Positions 8,624 to 17,880 of a stretch of 64,000 bases of DNA are shown one piece after another (position 1 is the first letter of the stretch; each line of letters starts with the position of its first letter). Position numbers and translations under genes: made by a program. Source of the DNA: an uncultured Gammaproteobacteria bacterium. GTDB taxonomy: Bacteria; Pseudomonadota; Gammaproteobacteria; Pseudomonadales; Pseudohongiellaceae. The stretch is taken from NCBI GenBank assembly GCA_913061515.1, contig CAJXSF010000007.1, positions 16,543 to 80,542 on the forward strand. Reading direction: 5' to 3'. The notes under the pieces are model-generated. The model searched no databases, was not told the origin of the DNA, and worked only from the letters and a program-made list of their open reading frames with translations.

Positions 8624-9013
8624 CTAGTAATGTCCGTTGAGGCCAAAGGCATTTTGACGCCAATCAAAGCAGAGTGTTTTGCCATCGGCGTGCATTGTGA
8701 TGCCGAGGATGTCGAAGCGACAAGGGGTGCTTTGGCTTAAGCGATGGATATTCAAATACAACAAAGCGGTACGAATAAGTTTTCGTTGTTTGCGCCTATT
8801 TACGGTTTCGACTGCGCGGCCAAATCGTTCGGATTTTCGGTAGCGTACTTCAACAAATACTAAAGTGTTTTCATCGCGCATGATGAGGTCTATTTCGCCG
8901 AGTTTACATTGAAAGTTGCGCGTGATCAGGGATAGTCCGCGAGCGTCTAAGTAATTGTTCGCAATACTTTCTAGCGCCTGCCCAAGCGCGCGCGTGGGGG
9001 ATTTTTGTTCCAT
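8624..9013 (-). CDS. yraN: UPF0102 family nuclease-fold protein YraN
   Basis: The 129-residue protein of the YraN/UPF0102 family has a restriction-endonuclease-like fold. The signature elements are GQALESIANNYLDARG, then the predicted metal-site residues in GEIDLIMRD and FVEVRYRKS. Its cellular role is not established; predicted nuclease function is from the fold only. It lies between lpoA and diaA on the same strand, as in enterobacteria. Confidence 0.9.
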   Translation of the reverse strand: MEQKSPTRALGQALESIANNYLDARGLSLITRNFQCKLGEIDLIMRDENTLVFVEVRYRKSERFGRAVETVNRRKQRKLIRTALLYLNIHRLSQSTPCRFDILGITMHADGKTLCFDWRQNAFGLNGHY

Positions 9014-9086
9014 AGAATCACGTCCATTGTGAGAAAAGGAATGAGGGTGCTTAACTCCAGTATAGACCGATTGCTAAAAGTGGACG

Positions 9087-10937
9087 TTAGTCGTCCAGCG
9101 GGCTGGCGATGCCATTAATGAAAACTGCATTGCGCAGCTTGCGGTGAATGCTGCCATCACTTTCATAATGCAGTTCGCCAGTGGCCCCATTAAGGCGGGT
9201 GAAAGGAAATTCGCGCATCAACTCCATACGCAAGTATAAGCGATAGGCATCGACCCCCATCGCGCGCAGGCGTTGTATTGGGCCAGAGGCGGCAGACCAA
9301 GTGGCGCTCACACTAGTCTTTAAAGGGTCGTCGTTATCTAAAATCCAAGGGGCATCGTTGAAAATGACGTTGTTCAAGTCTCGATTCGCTGTCGTATTGT
9401 TTCCGCCATCATAAATTGATGGCATGGCATACACGGGGACATCGTCTGCGAAATGGAATGCTAGAGTAGGCTTGATTTGTCGACCCTCATTCGGATTGGC
9501 GAGTAAGAATATAAAATCAACATCTTGTCGGCGCCGCGGGATAAACTCGATGTTTTGTCTTGGGATTAAGTTACGAATCCTTGCGGCACGAGCTTCGCTG
9601 GCATCGATGCTGAATATGCGTTTGATGACGGGAGAGTAGTCACGTGCATCGGCATAACTATCGACAGAAACAATAGTGCCACCAAGTTGTTGCCAGTAGT
9701 TGACGAAGGTATCTTGGATGCGCAGATAATCCCCACCGCTAGGGGTCAATACGGCCGCATAGCGATGCCCAGCTGCCCATGCGGTGTCAGCCGCTTGCAT
9801 GATTTCATCCTCGGGGGCGAGGCCGAATTGGTATAAGCCTTGTGGCGCGCCGCTGCCTGGGTCTCCGTAGTTAAGAGCTAAGGTAGGAACGGGCATAGGG
9901 CGGCTAGAGCGTTGTACTCGGCGAACCGCATCTTTCAAAATAGGACCGATTATCAATTGGGCTCCTTCCTCTACGGCTTGGTCATAGAGTACAAGGGGCT
10001 CCGCTTGATAACTCGTGTCGTAGATTCGTACCTGAGGGACATCTCTGCCGTTGGCTAGGGCCTCATAATAAGCACTTAAAAATCCTTCGCTAATCGCTTT
10101 GCCGACTGGTTCTTGCACAGGTACAACTAAGGCAATTTCATGAGGCCTGTTTTCCCATATGCTATAGATTCGGGCGACGGCGGCGGGCAATGAGCTGGCG
10201 GCGCTATGTTGTGTCCACGTGTTGCGCCACTGGTCTATGGCGCTAATTTGCGCTTGAAAGTCTCGCTGGTTGCTCTGGACAAGACGCGAAAGCTCTAACC
10301 AGCCACGAAGCTCATACGAGTCTACAGCCGTGCTTGAGCTCACTAACGCATTGCGCGGAGCGCTCGACAATATCTCCCAAATGATGTCGTTATTCTCGAC
10401 TTGTCTGTCGTTATCGAGTAGAGGGGTCAGTTGAATTCTTTCTCGCACCGCCGCTATGTATTGGCCGTCCTGGAAGAACCCTTCAGCACGCAACTCTCGT
10501 AATGTGATCTGCAAATCGGGTGCCTGAGAATTGATAGGGCTTAAGGTGGAAGATTGTAGGGCGCGAAGGGCAACCTCGGGTTCTTCTTGAGCCAACGCCA
10601 AATTGGCTACCGCTACCGCATAGCGAACTTGGGTGGGTTCGGGTAAATCGGTGATATTGTTAATGCGCTCTAGTGTCGTTTGCGCCTCTTCTATACTGCC
10701 TGCCTGTAACATCAACTCTACTGCGTCTAGGCGATAGTCGGCAGATTCTGGGCTGCTGCTATTTCTAGCGAGGTCTAAGGCGTTTTGTATAGCACTGGCC
10801 TGGTCGCCAAACTCGATGCTCTCAATTGGCGCTAAAGGAGCTTGAGGCGAAGGGTTGGCACAAGACAATAAGGTGGCTAGGCCACAGATTAGGCTAAGAG
10901 TGCGAAGCCTTGTGTGAACAAATTGGATTTCAGGCAT
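9087..10937 (-). CDS. lpoA: Outer-membrane lipoprotein activator of PBP1A, LpoA
   Basis: LpoA is an outer-membrane lipoprotein that reaches through the peptidoglycan to activate the transpeptidase/glycosyltransferase PBP1A. The 616-residue product has a signal peptide with lipobox LLSC (Cys about 26). An N-terminal helical TPR-like region (about 40-260) follows, then a C-terminal domain of the periplasmic-binding-protein fold (from about 263; GAQLIIGPILKDAVRR, AAVLTPSGGDYLRIQ). It is slightly shorter than E. coli LpoA (678). It heads the operon and is divergent from rsmI. Confidence 0.92.
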   Translation of the reverse strand: MPEIQFVHTRLRTLSLICGLATLLSCANPSPQAPLAPIESIEFGDQASAIQNALDLARNSSSPESADYRLDAVELMLQAGSIEEAQTTLERINNITDLPEPTQVRYAVAVANLALAQEEPEVALRALQSSTLSPINSQAPDLQITLRELRAEGFFQDGQYIAAVRERIQLTPLLDNDRQVENNDIIWEILSSAPRNALVSSSTAVDSYELRGWLELSRLVQSNQRDFQAQISAIDQWRNTWTQHSAASSLPAAVARIYSIWENRPHEIALVVPVQEPVGKAISEGFLSAYYEALANGRDVPQVRIYDTSYQAEPLVLYDQAVEEGAQLIIGPILKDAVRRVQRSSRPMPVPTLALNYGDPGSGAPQGLYQFGLAPEDEIMQAADTAWAAGHRYAAVLTPSGGDYLRIQDTFVNYWQQLGGTIVSVDSYADARDYSPVIKRIFSIDASEARAARIRNLIPRQNIEFIPRRRQDVDFIFLLANPNEGRQIKPTLAFHFADDVPVYAMPSIYDGGNNTTANRDLNNVIFNDAPWILDNDDPLKTSVSATWSAASGPIQRLRAMGVDAYRLYLRMELMREFPFTRLNGATGELHYESDGSIHRKLRNAVFINGIASPLDD

Positions 10938-11076
10938 GGGTATGACAACAGCGCAGTGATTAGAAGAGGAAGCTTATTACAGTTGCTTGGTACGAGCAAC
11001 TTGGGTCGATGCACAGCCTTGCACGCCTGTGTATACTGCGTTGTTTGCGCACTCTAGCTGCTTAGGACTTTAGACC

Positions 11077-11940
11077 ATGGCCTCAAATGAAAATGATTCT
11101 CCTGCCCTTTATATAGTCGCGACTCCAATAGGGAATCTAGGGGATATGACAGCAAGAGCTATCGAAGTGCTGCGCTCAGTTGACTTAATTGCTGCTGAAG
11201 ACACCCGGCATAGCGCGCGTTTGATGCAACATTTTGGTATTACGACACGCATGACGCCTTACCATGACTTTAGCGACGACGCGAGAGTGGAGTCCTTGTT
11301 GTCACAGGTGCTCGAAGGGCAGTCAATTGCGTTGATCTCGGATGCGGGAACGCCGTTGATCTCCGATCCCGGTTATCGCTTGGTGCAACGCGCTAGAGAG
11401 CAGTCGATACGAGTTGTGCCTATTCCTGGTGTCTGTGCGATTACTACAGCGTTAAGTGCGGCAGGTTTGCCTAGCGACCGCTTCACCTTTGAAGGCTTTC
11501 CTGCGGCCAAACGCACGGGGCGACAGAAACATTTTCAAAGCTTAGTACAGGAGACTCGCACGATAATCTTCTACGAGTCGCCCCACCGAATTCTCGACAG
11601 TATAGATGACATGCTTGAAGTGTTTGGGGCGCAGCGTGAGGCTGTTATTTGCCGAGAGCTTACAAAGACTTTTGAAACCCTTTATGGCGCAAGTCTTGGT
11701 CAATTGCAGTCATGGATTCGAGAAGATGCGAACCGACAAAGAGGAGAGTTTGTCATAATTGTGCGCGGCGCGGTTGCGCAACCAGAGGAAGCGTTGAACG
11801 CTGAGGTGCTGAGAACCTTGACTATTTTGTTGGAGAGTTTGTCGGTTAAGCAGGCGGCAGCCTTAACTGCCCAGATCACCGGAGTTAAGAAAAACTTATT
11901 GTATGAGCGCGCCCTAGAGATCAGTAAGGCGCACTCATAG
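11077..11940 (+). CDS. rsmI: 16S rRNA (cytidine1402-2'-O)-methyltransferase
   Basis: RsmI methylates the ribose of C1402 in the decoding centre of 16S rRNA, using S-adenosylmethionine. The 287-residue sequence shows the tetrapyrrole-methylase-fold blocks YIVATPIGNLGDMTARAIEV, AAEDTRHSARLMQHFGI, LISDAGTPLISDPGYRLV, GLPSDRFTFEGFPAAK and FYESPHR. An extended TATACT at 11032-11037 in the divergent gap with lpoA could be its -10 box, but I saw no matching -35. The target of the rsmH gene further downstream is the same rRNA nucleotide. Confidence 0.96.
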   Translation: MASNENDSPALYIVATPIGNLGDMTARAIEVLRSVDLIAAEDTRHSARLMQHFGITTRMTPYHDFSDDARVESLLSQVLEGQSIALISDAGTPLISDPGYRLVQRAREQSIRVVPIPGVCAITTALSAAGLPSDRFTFEGFPAAKRTGRQKHFQSLVQETRTIIFYESPHRILDSIDDMLEVFGAQREAVICRELTKTFETLYGASLGQLQSWIREDANRQRGEFVIIVRGAVAQPEEALNAEVLRTLTILLESLSVKQAAALTAQITGVKKNLLYERALEISKAHS

Positions 11941-11955
11941 TGCTGGTTAGATTGC

Positions 11956-12294
11956 CTAAGGTTTGCGAGTCCATTGCCCCGGGCTAGATTCAACAAAATT
12001 GCCTGACAGTGTGTTTTCTAGGGCGCGCGAAAAGGCCAGTTTTGCGACCTCTCTGATATCGATGCCATTTTCTCGGGCAATTTGTTGATATCTTTCCCGA
12101 CGCTGGGCGTTGACATCAGCGACTAGGGCGGCCACATCAGCTGGCACGTTCGTTTGCACAAAACCGATATAGCCATCTTGTTTCTCACCAATCTGTCCGG
12201 CGGCTTTCGCTTCTTCGAGAGTGGCTGCAAAAGCGACGCTGCTCATCAGGGCGAATAAAAATAAAACCTGTGTTAGACGTTTAACTAAGCGCAT
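11956..12294 (-). CDS. ydbL: YdbL family periplasmic protein (DUF1318)
   Basis: This 112-residue periplasmic protein has a signal peptide ending SSVAFA. Family blocks are EEAKAAGQIGEKQDGYIGF, VNAQRRERYQQIARENG and GQWTRKP at the C-terminus. The ATG at 12294 has GGAG 8 bases ahead; the frame is open 17 codons further but lacks family similarity there. In E. coli YdbL acts with YdbH and YnbE, where it helps control the YdbH-YnbE assembly. It is the last gene of the three-gene operon and faces rsmI. Confidence 0.85.
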   Translation of the reverse strand: MRLVKRLTQVLFLFALMSSVAFAATLEEAKAAGQIGEKQDGYIGFVQTNVPADVAALVADVNAQRRERYQQIARENGIDIREVAKLAFSRALENTLSGNFVESSPGQWTRKP

Positions 12295-12310
12295 ACCTAT
12301 ATCTCCAAAA

Positions 12311-12502
12311 TTAGAATAAATCACTGTCGTCACTGAATATGTCATCCAGTTCTCGCTCTACTTTGACGCGAATCTCATGCTCGATGCGCACATTAAGATT
12401 GATAGTAATTGGCTCGTTGGGCACTGCCACCTGTACTGTCGGGGTGCAGGAGGTCAGGAGTAAGGCGGCAAGCATCACGAGTAACGGTGTACGGCTTGGC
12501 AT
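12311..12502 (-). CDS. ynbE: YnbE family outer-membrane lipoprotein
   Basis: This tiny lipoprotein has 63 residues from the ATG at 12502, which has AGGA 6 bases ahead. The lipobox is LLTSC (Cys about 19), followed by PTVQVAVPNEPITINLNVRI and a charged tail EIRVKVERELDDIF. In E. coli, YnbE docks by beta-strand augmentation onto the C-terminal end of YdbH, anchoring that intermembrane bridge at the outer membrane. It lies between ydbH and ydbL, which fixes the identification despite the small size. Confidence 0.85.
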   Translation of the reverse strand: MPSRTPLLVMLAALLLTSCTPTVQVAVPNEPITINLNVRIEHEIRVKVERELDDIFSDDSDLF

Positions 12503-12616
12503 ATAGAGTCCTAGGGTAAGCGCCGCGCCTAAAGATAGGGGAGGCAATAAAAAATCGATTATGTGTTCACTATACTGCAGCTAGCTTAATCATAGCTTAA
12601 CTACTGTTCAACTTTC

Positions 12617-15202
12617 TTACTGTAGCGCCCTTTCCACCGCATCGGCAATGGAGCGTCCCGATTGCAAACTTTGCAAAAGTGCGGGGATATTATCATTGAT
12701 GTTGAGATTTAGATTGATGCGTTGCCCATTATTCATATCGGGGTTCAAGCCTTGCAAGCGTACCCCTAGATCCAGCTCACCGCTAGGTTGGTATTCCATG
12801 GTGGTTTCCATTAGATCGTATTGATAGTTACTGAGGGCTTGGTTGACGAAATCAAGTGCGGCATTGCCACCACCACCTCCGATTGCGGCATAGTGAATGG
12901 CGCCACCTGGCGCTTCGACATAAAGTTTGCCGGCGCTAACCGAGGGCTTCAGAGCGGTTAGGGCTACAGGAAGAGTGCCACTTATAAACCCTGTGGCTTG
13001 GACCGCATCGTAGGCCGCAAGATCGAGTAGACGCGAAAGATCTAGTCGTTCTATTTGAACCTCCGCCTGATTGCGCTGGGCGCTCCAGTCAAAAGCTATC
13101 GTGTTGCTACTCACTTTGCCGCGAAAGAGGCTCGCCTCAAACCCGTTGACCAGCAATAGCGTATCCGGTGTACTAACAGAATAGTTGAGCTTAATATTTT
13201 CGATTGGTAAGCCAACGTCGATGCGCTCTATGCTTATTGGTAGGTTTTGCTCGCTCCTAAACTGTGAGCTGTCTAGGAGTTCTCCATTTAGCGCCGCGCT
13301 GAACTTAATAAGCCCTATTTCTTCGTAAAAACCACTTAGGGCATTGGCGTCTAAAGAAACCGGTCCGTCGATTAGCCAATTAAGCGCCTCATCTTGTTGC
13401 ACCTGCAGTGTCGCCTGTCCTTGCAAAGTGCCATCAATTAGGTCTGCACTAATTGGCAGGCGAAAGAAAAATTGGCTAAAGCTTTGATTGCCGTCACCAA
13501 AAGAAATCTCAGGAATGGCGATGTTTAATGTGCCAGTGTTTTGAATTAATGCCCACCCAGCATCTATTAGCATTATTTCGCGATCGGCCAAGTGTGCGTT
13601 GCCTTGTATATTGATTTCGTCATCAGTGGCTTGAACGCTTAAATTGATTTCAGGCTTGCGAAGAGCAAGCGTCAGCCAGTCACTGCCGATGTTTCTAAAT
13701 TGCAGATCACCCTCTACCTGAAATCCCAGAGCATTATTGCGGCTACTATTTGCCTGAAAACGTTGTGCGGCGACGGCAAAATGGGTGCTTTTTTCGGCGC
13801 TAATTAGATCCGGGATAATAAAATCGATTGCCTTGCTCACTGCCTGCCAATCACCGTCGTTTGTGAGCGTGATTTCTAGGCTGTCCTGCACGAGCACATT
13901 GGGGTTCACCAATGCGTAGTCAGCAACTTGCAATGTATTGGCTTGCAAGCGTGAACCTTGTGCGAACACAAATAGTGATTGTTCGGGCGATAGGATCACG
14001 GTGTAGTCGCTAATGACCAACAGTGTATTCGCGCTTAACTCGTCCGTGTTGTAGGTATCGAGCTCTATCGTGGTGCTCATGTCAGCGGTGCAATGTTCGA
14101 TGTCTGTGCATGTTAGTGCTAAGGAAGGGATCTTGACTGCCACCGTTGTGGCTGCGCCTTGCAAAGGGGTCAGAGTAAATTGCCCTGTCAGGTCATTGGC
14201 GTTAATGCTCAAACCAAGCTCGGACAGCCCTATGTCGCCATTGATGTTCAACTCGGCGGGGTTGAGCCATTGAAGGGTGCTAGTGGCGAGAGTGGCATTG
14301 TCATTAAACTTTATATTCAAGGGCTGCGCGGCTGGAACCCAAAGCTCGAAATTTAAGTCACGTTGGGCGGTATCTGTGGTGGCAAGGCTAAGCTCGAAAG
14401 CAAGATCGCCTTGCAGTTCGATGAGTTGTGATAATGCCAGTTCATGTTCGTCCAACAGCATTTGCAGTCGTTCGACCTGCATGTGCACGCTGGCGTTTAA
14501 GCGAGTTTGTGCTTGTTGCTCGCTCAGAGTGAAATCGCTATCGAGCACTGGAAGCTGTCGGTTAGCCAATGCAATAGAGCCTGTGAGGTTTGCGGGGGCG
14601 TCCGGCGACCAAGTCTCTTGCCATTGCAGGCTAAGCGCGGCCTGCAGCTCGCCGTGAGCGAGCTCGGCTAGCAGGGAGGTGCTATGCTTTTGCAAGGAGA
14701 CTCGTGCGGCATCAAGGTAAGGGCTGAGTGTGAGCGAGTCGATGATTGCAGTCTCGAAGGGTAGGGTGACAATAAGCGGCTGAATAGAATCTAGTGATGG
14801 CAGGGGCGAGGAGTCGTTGTTGGTCGCAGGTGACTGGGCAGAGTCTGTCTGTGTAAGCGAAAGCTGTAGGTTTTGCGCGTGAATCGCTATGACTTTTCCG
14901 GTGAGTAATTCCCGCCAATTGTAATGAATGGTCAAGTGTTCTAGTCGGCTCGCTGCGGGGCTGCCGTCTACACGAAAATCGATGCGCTCTATTTCGATGC
15001 TTTGCGGGCGTAGTTGTAAACCGGCTATCTCCTCAAGCTCTATCCCTAGCTCGGATAGCGAAGGGGCCAGAGCCATCCGGGCGATGGTGTCAATAAAGAG
15101 AATGCCAAGCAAAGCCGTGGCCACGCAAAGGCTTCCCACCAGTAATAGTGTACGTAGCGCAATCCGTGTCATGGTTTTGGAAAAAGTTGAAGTGCTTGTC
15201 AT
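12617..15202 (-). CDS. ydbH: AsmA-like intermembrane phospholipid transport protein YdbH
   Basis: YdbH belongs with TamB and YhdP to the AsmA-like bridge proteins thought to carry phospholipids from the inner to the outer membrane. The product has 861 residues from the ATG at 15202; an ATG at 15247 would add 15 polar residues. One N-terminal membrane helix (about 14-36) precedes long alternating beta-strand sequence typical of a hydrophobic groove. The C-terminal family block includes FVNQALSNYQYDLMETTMEY and LNLNINDNIPALLQSL. It leads the ydbH-ynbE-ydbL operon. Confidence 0.85.
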   Translation of the reverse strand: MTSTSTFSKTMTRIALRTLLLVGSLCVATALLGILFIDTIARMALAPSLSELGIELEEIAGLQLRPQSIEIERIDFRVDGSPAASRLEHLTIHYNWRELLTGKVIAIHAQNLQLSLTQTDSAQSPATNNDSSPLPSLDSIQPLIVTLPFETAIIDSLTLSPYLDAARVSLQKHSTSLLAELAHGELQAALSLQWQETWSPDAPANLTGSIALANRQLPVLDSDFTLSEQQAQTRLNASVHMQVERLQMLLDEHELALSQLIELQGDLAFELSLATTDTAQRDLNFELWVPAAQPLNIKFNDNATLATSTLQWLNPAELNINGDIGLSELGLSINANDLTGQFTLTPLQGAATTVAVKIPSLALTCTDIEHCTADMSTTIELDTYNTDELSANTLLVISDYTVILSPEQSLFVFAQGSRLQANTLQVADYALVNPNVLVQDSLEITLTNDGDWQAVSKAIDFIIPDLISAEKSTHFAVAAQRFQANSSRNNALGFQVEGDLQFRNIGSDWLTLALRKPEINLSVQATDDEINIQGNAHLADREIMLIDAGWALIQNTGTLNIAIPEISFGDGNQSFSQFFFRLPISADLIDGTLQGQATLQVQQDEALNWLIDGPVSLDANALSGFYEEIGLIKFSAALNGELLDSSQFRSEQNLPISIERIDVGLPIENIKLNYSVSTPDTLLLVNGFEASLFRGKVSSNTIAFDWSAQRNQAEVQIERLDLSRLLDLAAYDAVQATGFISGTLPVALTALKPSVSAGKLYVEAPGGAIHYAAIGGGGGNAALDFVNQALSNYQYDLMETTMEYQPSGELDLGVRLQGLNPDMNNGQRINLNLNINDNIPALLQSLQSGRSIADAVERALQ

Positions 15203-15336
15203 GAATGCTCGTAGAAAGACGCAGCGAATGCTTAATGAGTGTGCCACAGAGCTCGCGCGCTTGCATAGCGCCTAAGTGTGCAATGATTATCACAATTTGC
15301 TTGTATAAACAGTCCCTCTGCCTTAATCTGCGCCTC

Positions 15337-15717
<381 letters not shown>

Positions 15718-15727
15718 GTTTTTTCCC
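15718..15727 (+). terminator. T-rich 3' end of rnpB
   Basis: The P1 helix of the RNA is followed directly by AGTTTTTTCCC, which would work as an intrinsic terminator using P1 or the adjacent stem. Confidence 0.5.
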
Positions 15728-15897
15728 TTCATGTTATCCGTATCACAATAGTCAAAACCTCAACTCTCTTAACAAACCACTTTAAGTGTAATTGCTAGTG
15801 TTCTGATATTGCTCCTGTTCCCTTCTTTTGCGCGAAGCATCGCACGTAACTTCCGGATTTTTATAAGCATTTTCCTAAAAAAACGCACAAATAGTGC

Positions 15898-15926
15898 TTG
15901 CGCTAGGGCATTGCTGTGCCTATAGT
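15898..15926 (+). promoter_or_regulatory. Promoter of the mra/fts division and cell-wall cluster
   Basis: TTGCGC (15898-15903) and TATAGT (15921-15926) are spaced by exactly 17 bases. They lie in the 301-base gap between rnpB and mraZ, about 85 bases before the mraZ start, and immediately upstream of the GTGG repeats. The rest of the gap (15728-15897) is AT-rich with nothing else recognised. Confidence 0.6.
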
Positions 15927-15934
15927 GTCGCAAG

Positions 15935-15989
15935 GTGGAAAAAAGTGGGTAATTCTGTAGAAAAGTGGAGAAAATTGCCCTCCGGTGGA
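15935..15989 (+). promoter_or_regulatory. MraZ-type operator: GTGG repeats on a 10-base register
   Basis: GTGGA at 15935, GTGGG at 15945, GTGGA at 15965 and GTGGA at 15985 start at multiples of 10 bases from each other, with a degenerate CTGTA at the empty 15955 register. MraZ of E. coli and Mycoplasma binds direct TGGGN-type repeats with this helical phasing at the mra promoter. Their position just after the predicted transcription start fits autorepression. Confidence 0.6.
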
Positions 15990-16018
15990 AAAACTTAGCA
16001 AGCTTTAAAGGAATGACA

Positions 16019-16474
16019 GTGTTCAGAGGCGTCAACGTTATCAATTTGGATCCGAAAGGGCGCATGGCTATGCCGGCGCGCTACCGTGATCAATTGCATA
16101 GCGATTTTGATGGTCGCCTCGTTGCCACTATCGATCCCATGGCCAAATGTTTGTTGATCTACCCAATCGACACTTGGGAAGACATACAGAAGAAAATTGA
16201 GAGCCTGTCTAGCTTCAACCCAGAGACGCGTAAGTTTCAGCGCATGATGATTGGTTATGCCACTGATGTAGAGATGGATCGCAGTGGCCGAATCTTGCTA
16301 TCGCAAGTGCTGCGCAACCACGCTGAGCTTGATAAGCATGTGGCCCTAGTTGGTCAAGGTAAGAAGCTTGAGTTGTGGAGCGAGAAAAATTGGGCAGAGC
16401 AAACTGAGCTTTGGTTGTCCGAAACAAGTTCGAGCGGCGAAATGCCGGCTGAACTGCAGTCGCTATCATTGTGA
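16019..16474 (+). CDS. mraZ: Transcriptional regulator MraZ
   Basis: MraZ is a two-domain AbrB-like DNA-binding protein that represses its own operon. I chose the GTG at 16019: AAAGGA precedes it by 6 bases and the product then begins VFRGVNVINLDPKGRMAMPA, matching E. coli MFRG. An ATG at 16013 is in frame but sits directly on the ribosome site. The 151 residues contain both conserved DXXXR-type segments, LDPKGR and MDRSGR. It is followed 67 bases later by rsmH. Confidence 0.95.
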   Translation: MFRGVNVINLDPKGRMAMPARYRDQLHSDFDGRLVATIDPMAKCLLIYPIDTWEDIQKKIESLSSFNPETRKFQRMMIGYATDVEMDRSGRILLSQVLRNHAELDKHVALVGQGKKLELWSEKNWAEQTELWLSETSSSGEMPAELQSLSL

Positions 16475-16541
16475 TGGGCGCAAACTTTTTGCTGCGTTTC
16501 TTTGAGTGTTTTGTTTGGAATGACGTGTTGGAGAAAAACGC

Positions 16542-17486
16542 ATGACTGAACAAACAAACGATGCTGCGCATGAAACAGTGCTATTGACGCCAGCGGTTGA
16601 AGCGCTGATCACAGACAAGTCAGGTTATTACGTGGATGGGACTTTTGGCCGCGGTGGTCATTCGAAACTTATCCTGTCCATGTTGGGTGAAGACGGGCAA
16701 TTGCTCGGGATCGACAAAGACCCACAGGCAATCGCCACGGCAGAGCAAGAGTTCTGCGCAGACTCACGTTTTAAAATCGCCCAAGGAAGTTTTTCCATGT
16801 TGGCGCAGTTAGTGGAAGCGGCAGGAAAGAAAGGGAAGGTGAGCGGGATTTTGTTGGATTTAGGCGTGTCTTCGCCGCAATTGGACGAGGCACAACGCGG
16901 TTTTAGTTTTACTCAAGATGGTCCTTTGGATATGAGAATGAATCCGAACGAAGGGCAAAGTGCAGCGCAATGGATAGAGTCGGCACCTGAGCAAGAGATT
17001 GCCGATGTGATCTATCGCTACGGCGAAGAAAAGTTTTCCCGTCGTATGGCGCGCGCGATCGTTGAATACCGCAAAGAGACTCCCATCATTACGACTCTAC
17101 AGTTAGCCGAAATTGTGAAACAGGCCAATCCCGCGTGGGAGAAACACAAGCATCCAGCAACGCGCGCATTCCAAGCCATTCGTATTCACATCAATCGTGA
17201 GCTTGAAGATCTGCAAAGCGTTCTGACGCAAGCATTGGAAGTGCTGAGTGTTGGTGGTCGTTTGGTGGTGATTAGTTTTCACTCTTTAGAAGATCGAATC
17301 GTCAAGCAATTTATTGCCAAGCAAGCGCGCGGAGATGATTATCCGGCGGGAGTGCCGGTGCAGTTCTCTGATTTGAATCCGCGAGTAAGGAAAATTGGTA
17401 AAGCAGTAAAAGCAAGTGGCGAAGAGGTAGCGCGCAATCAAAGATCGCGCAGCGCCATTATGCGTATTGCTGAGAAAATCGCTTAA
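16542..17486 (+). CDS. rsmH: 16S rRNA (cytosine1402-N4)-methyltransferase
   Basis: RsmH (MraW) adds the base methyl at C1402 of 16S rRNA, the same nucleotide whose ribose is methylated by RsmI. The 314-residue product has [13 protein letters not shown] at the start, the AdoMet-binding [43 protein letters not shown], and the C-terminal [20 protein letters not shown] lies about 8 bases ahead of the ATG. It is second in the mra cluster, as in most bacteria. Confidence 0.97.
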   Translation: MTEQTNDAAHETVLLTPAVEALITDKSGYYVDGTFGRGGHSKLILSMLGEDGQLLGIDKDPQAIATAEQEFCADSRFKIAQGSFSMLAQLVEAAGKKGKVSGILLDLGVSSPQLDEAQRGFSFTQDGPLDMRMNPNEGQSAAQWIESAPEQEIADVIYRYGEEKFSRRMARAIVEYRKETPIITTLQLAEIVKQANPAWEKHKHPATRAFQAIRIHINRELEDLQSVLTQALEVLSVGGRLVVISFHSLEDRIVKQFIAKQARGDDYPAGVPVQFSDLNPRVRKIGKAVKASGEEVARNQRSRSAIMRIAEKIA

Positions 17487-17511
17487 GTACATAAAGTCTT
17501 ACTAGAAGAAG

Positions 17512-17880
17512 ATGCCCTTTATGAGAGCACAGGCTAATAAAATAAATGTGAACGCGAGTGCACGACGCGCAGCCATGCAAACCACTATTTATCGCTGGTC
17601 TGCATTGTTTTCGCCGCGCATGGTTTTAATTATGGTTTTGTTGCTTTGCGTCCTTGTCTCTGGTTTGTCGGTTATCTATACCACGTTTAAAAATCGCTAT
17701 TTGCTCAACGAATTGCAGCAATTGAAAACTCAGCGCAACGAGCTGCAAGTGCAATGGGGTCAGTTGTTGATCGAACAAAGTACGTTCAGTTTGGAAAGCA
17801 GGATCGAGCGCAAGGCTATTGATGAGCTTGCGATGGAGATACCGGACATCTCGGAAATCGTCATGGTGCGTTATGACTAA
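17512..17880 (+). CDS. ftsL: Cell division protein FtsL
   Basis: FtsL is a bitopic division protein that forms the FtsQLB complex and activates FtsWI. The 122 residues hold a basic N-terminal tail, one membrane helix (about 39-60, LIMVLLLCVLVSGLSVIY) and a periplasmic leucine-rich coiled coil. Sequence conservation in this family is low; position between rsmH and ftsI decides the call. Its last 8 bases overlap the start of ftsI. Confidence 0.92.
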   Translation: MPFMRAQANKINVNASARRAAMQTTIYRWSALFSPRMVLIMVLLLCVLVSGLSVIYTTFKNRYLLNELQQLKTQRNELQVQWGQLLIEQSTFSLESRIERKAIDELAMEIPDISEIVMVRYD

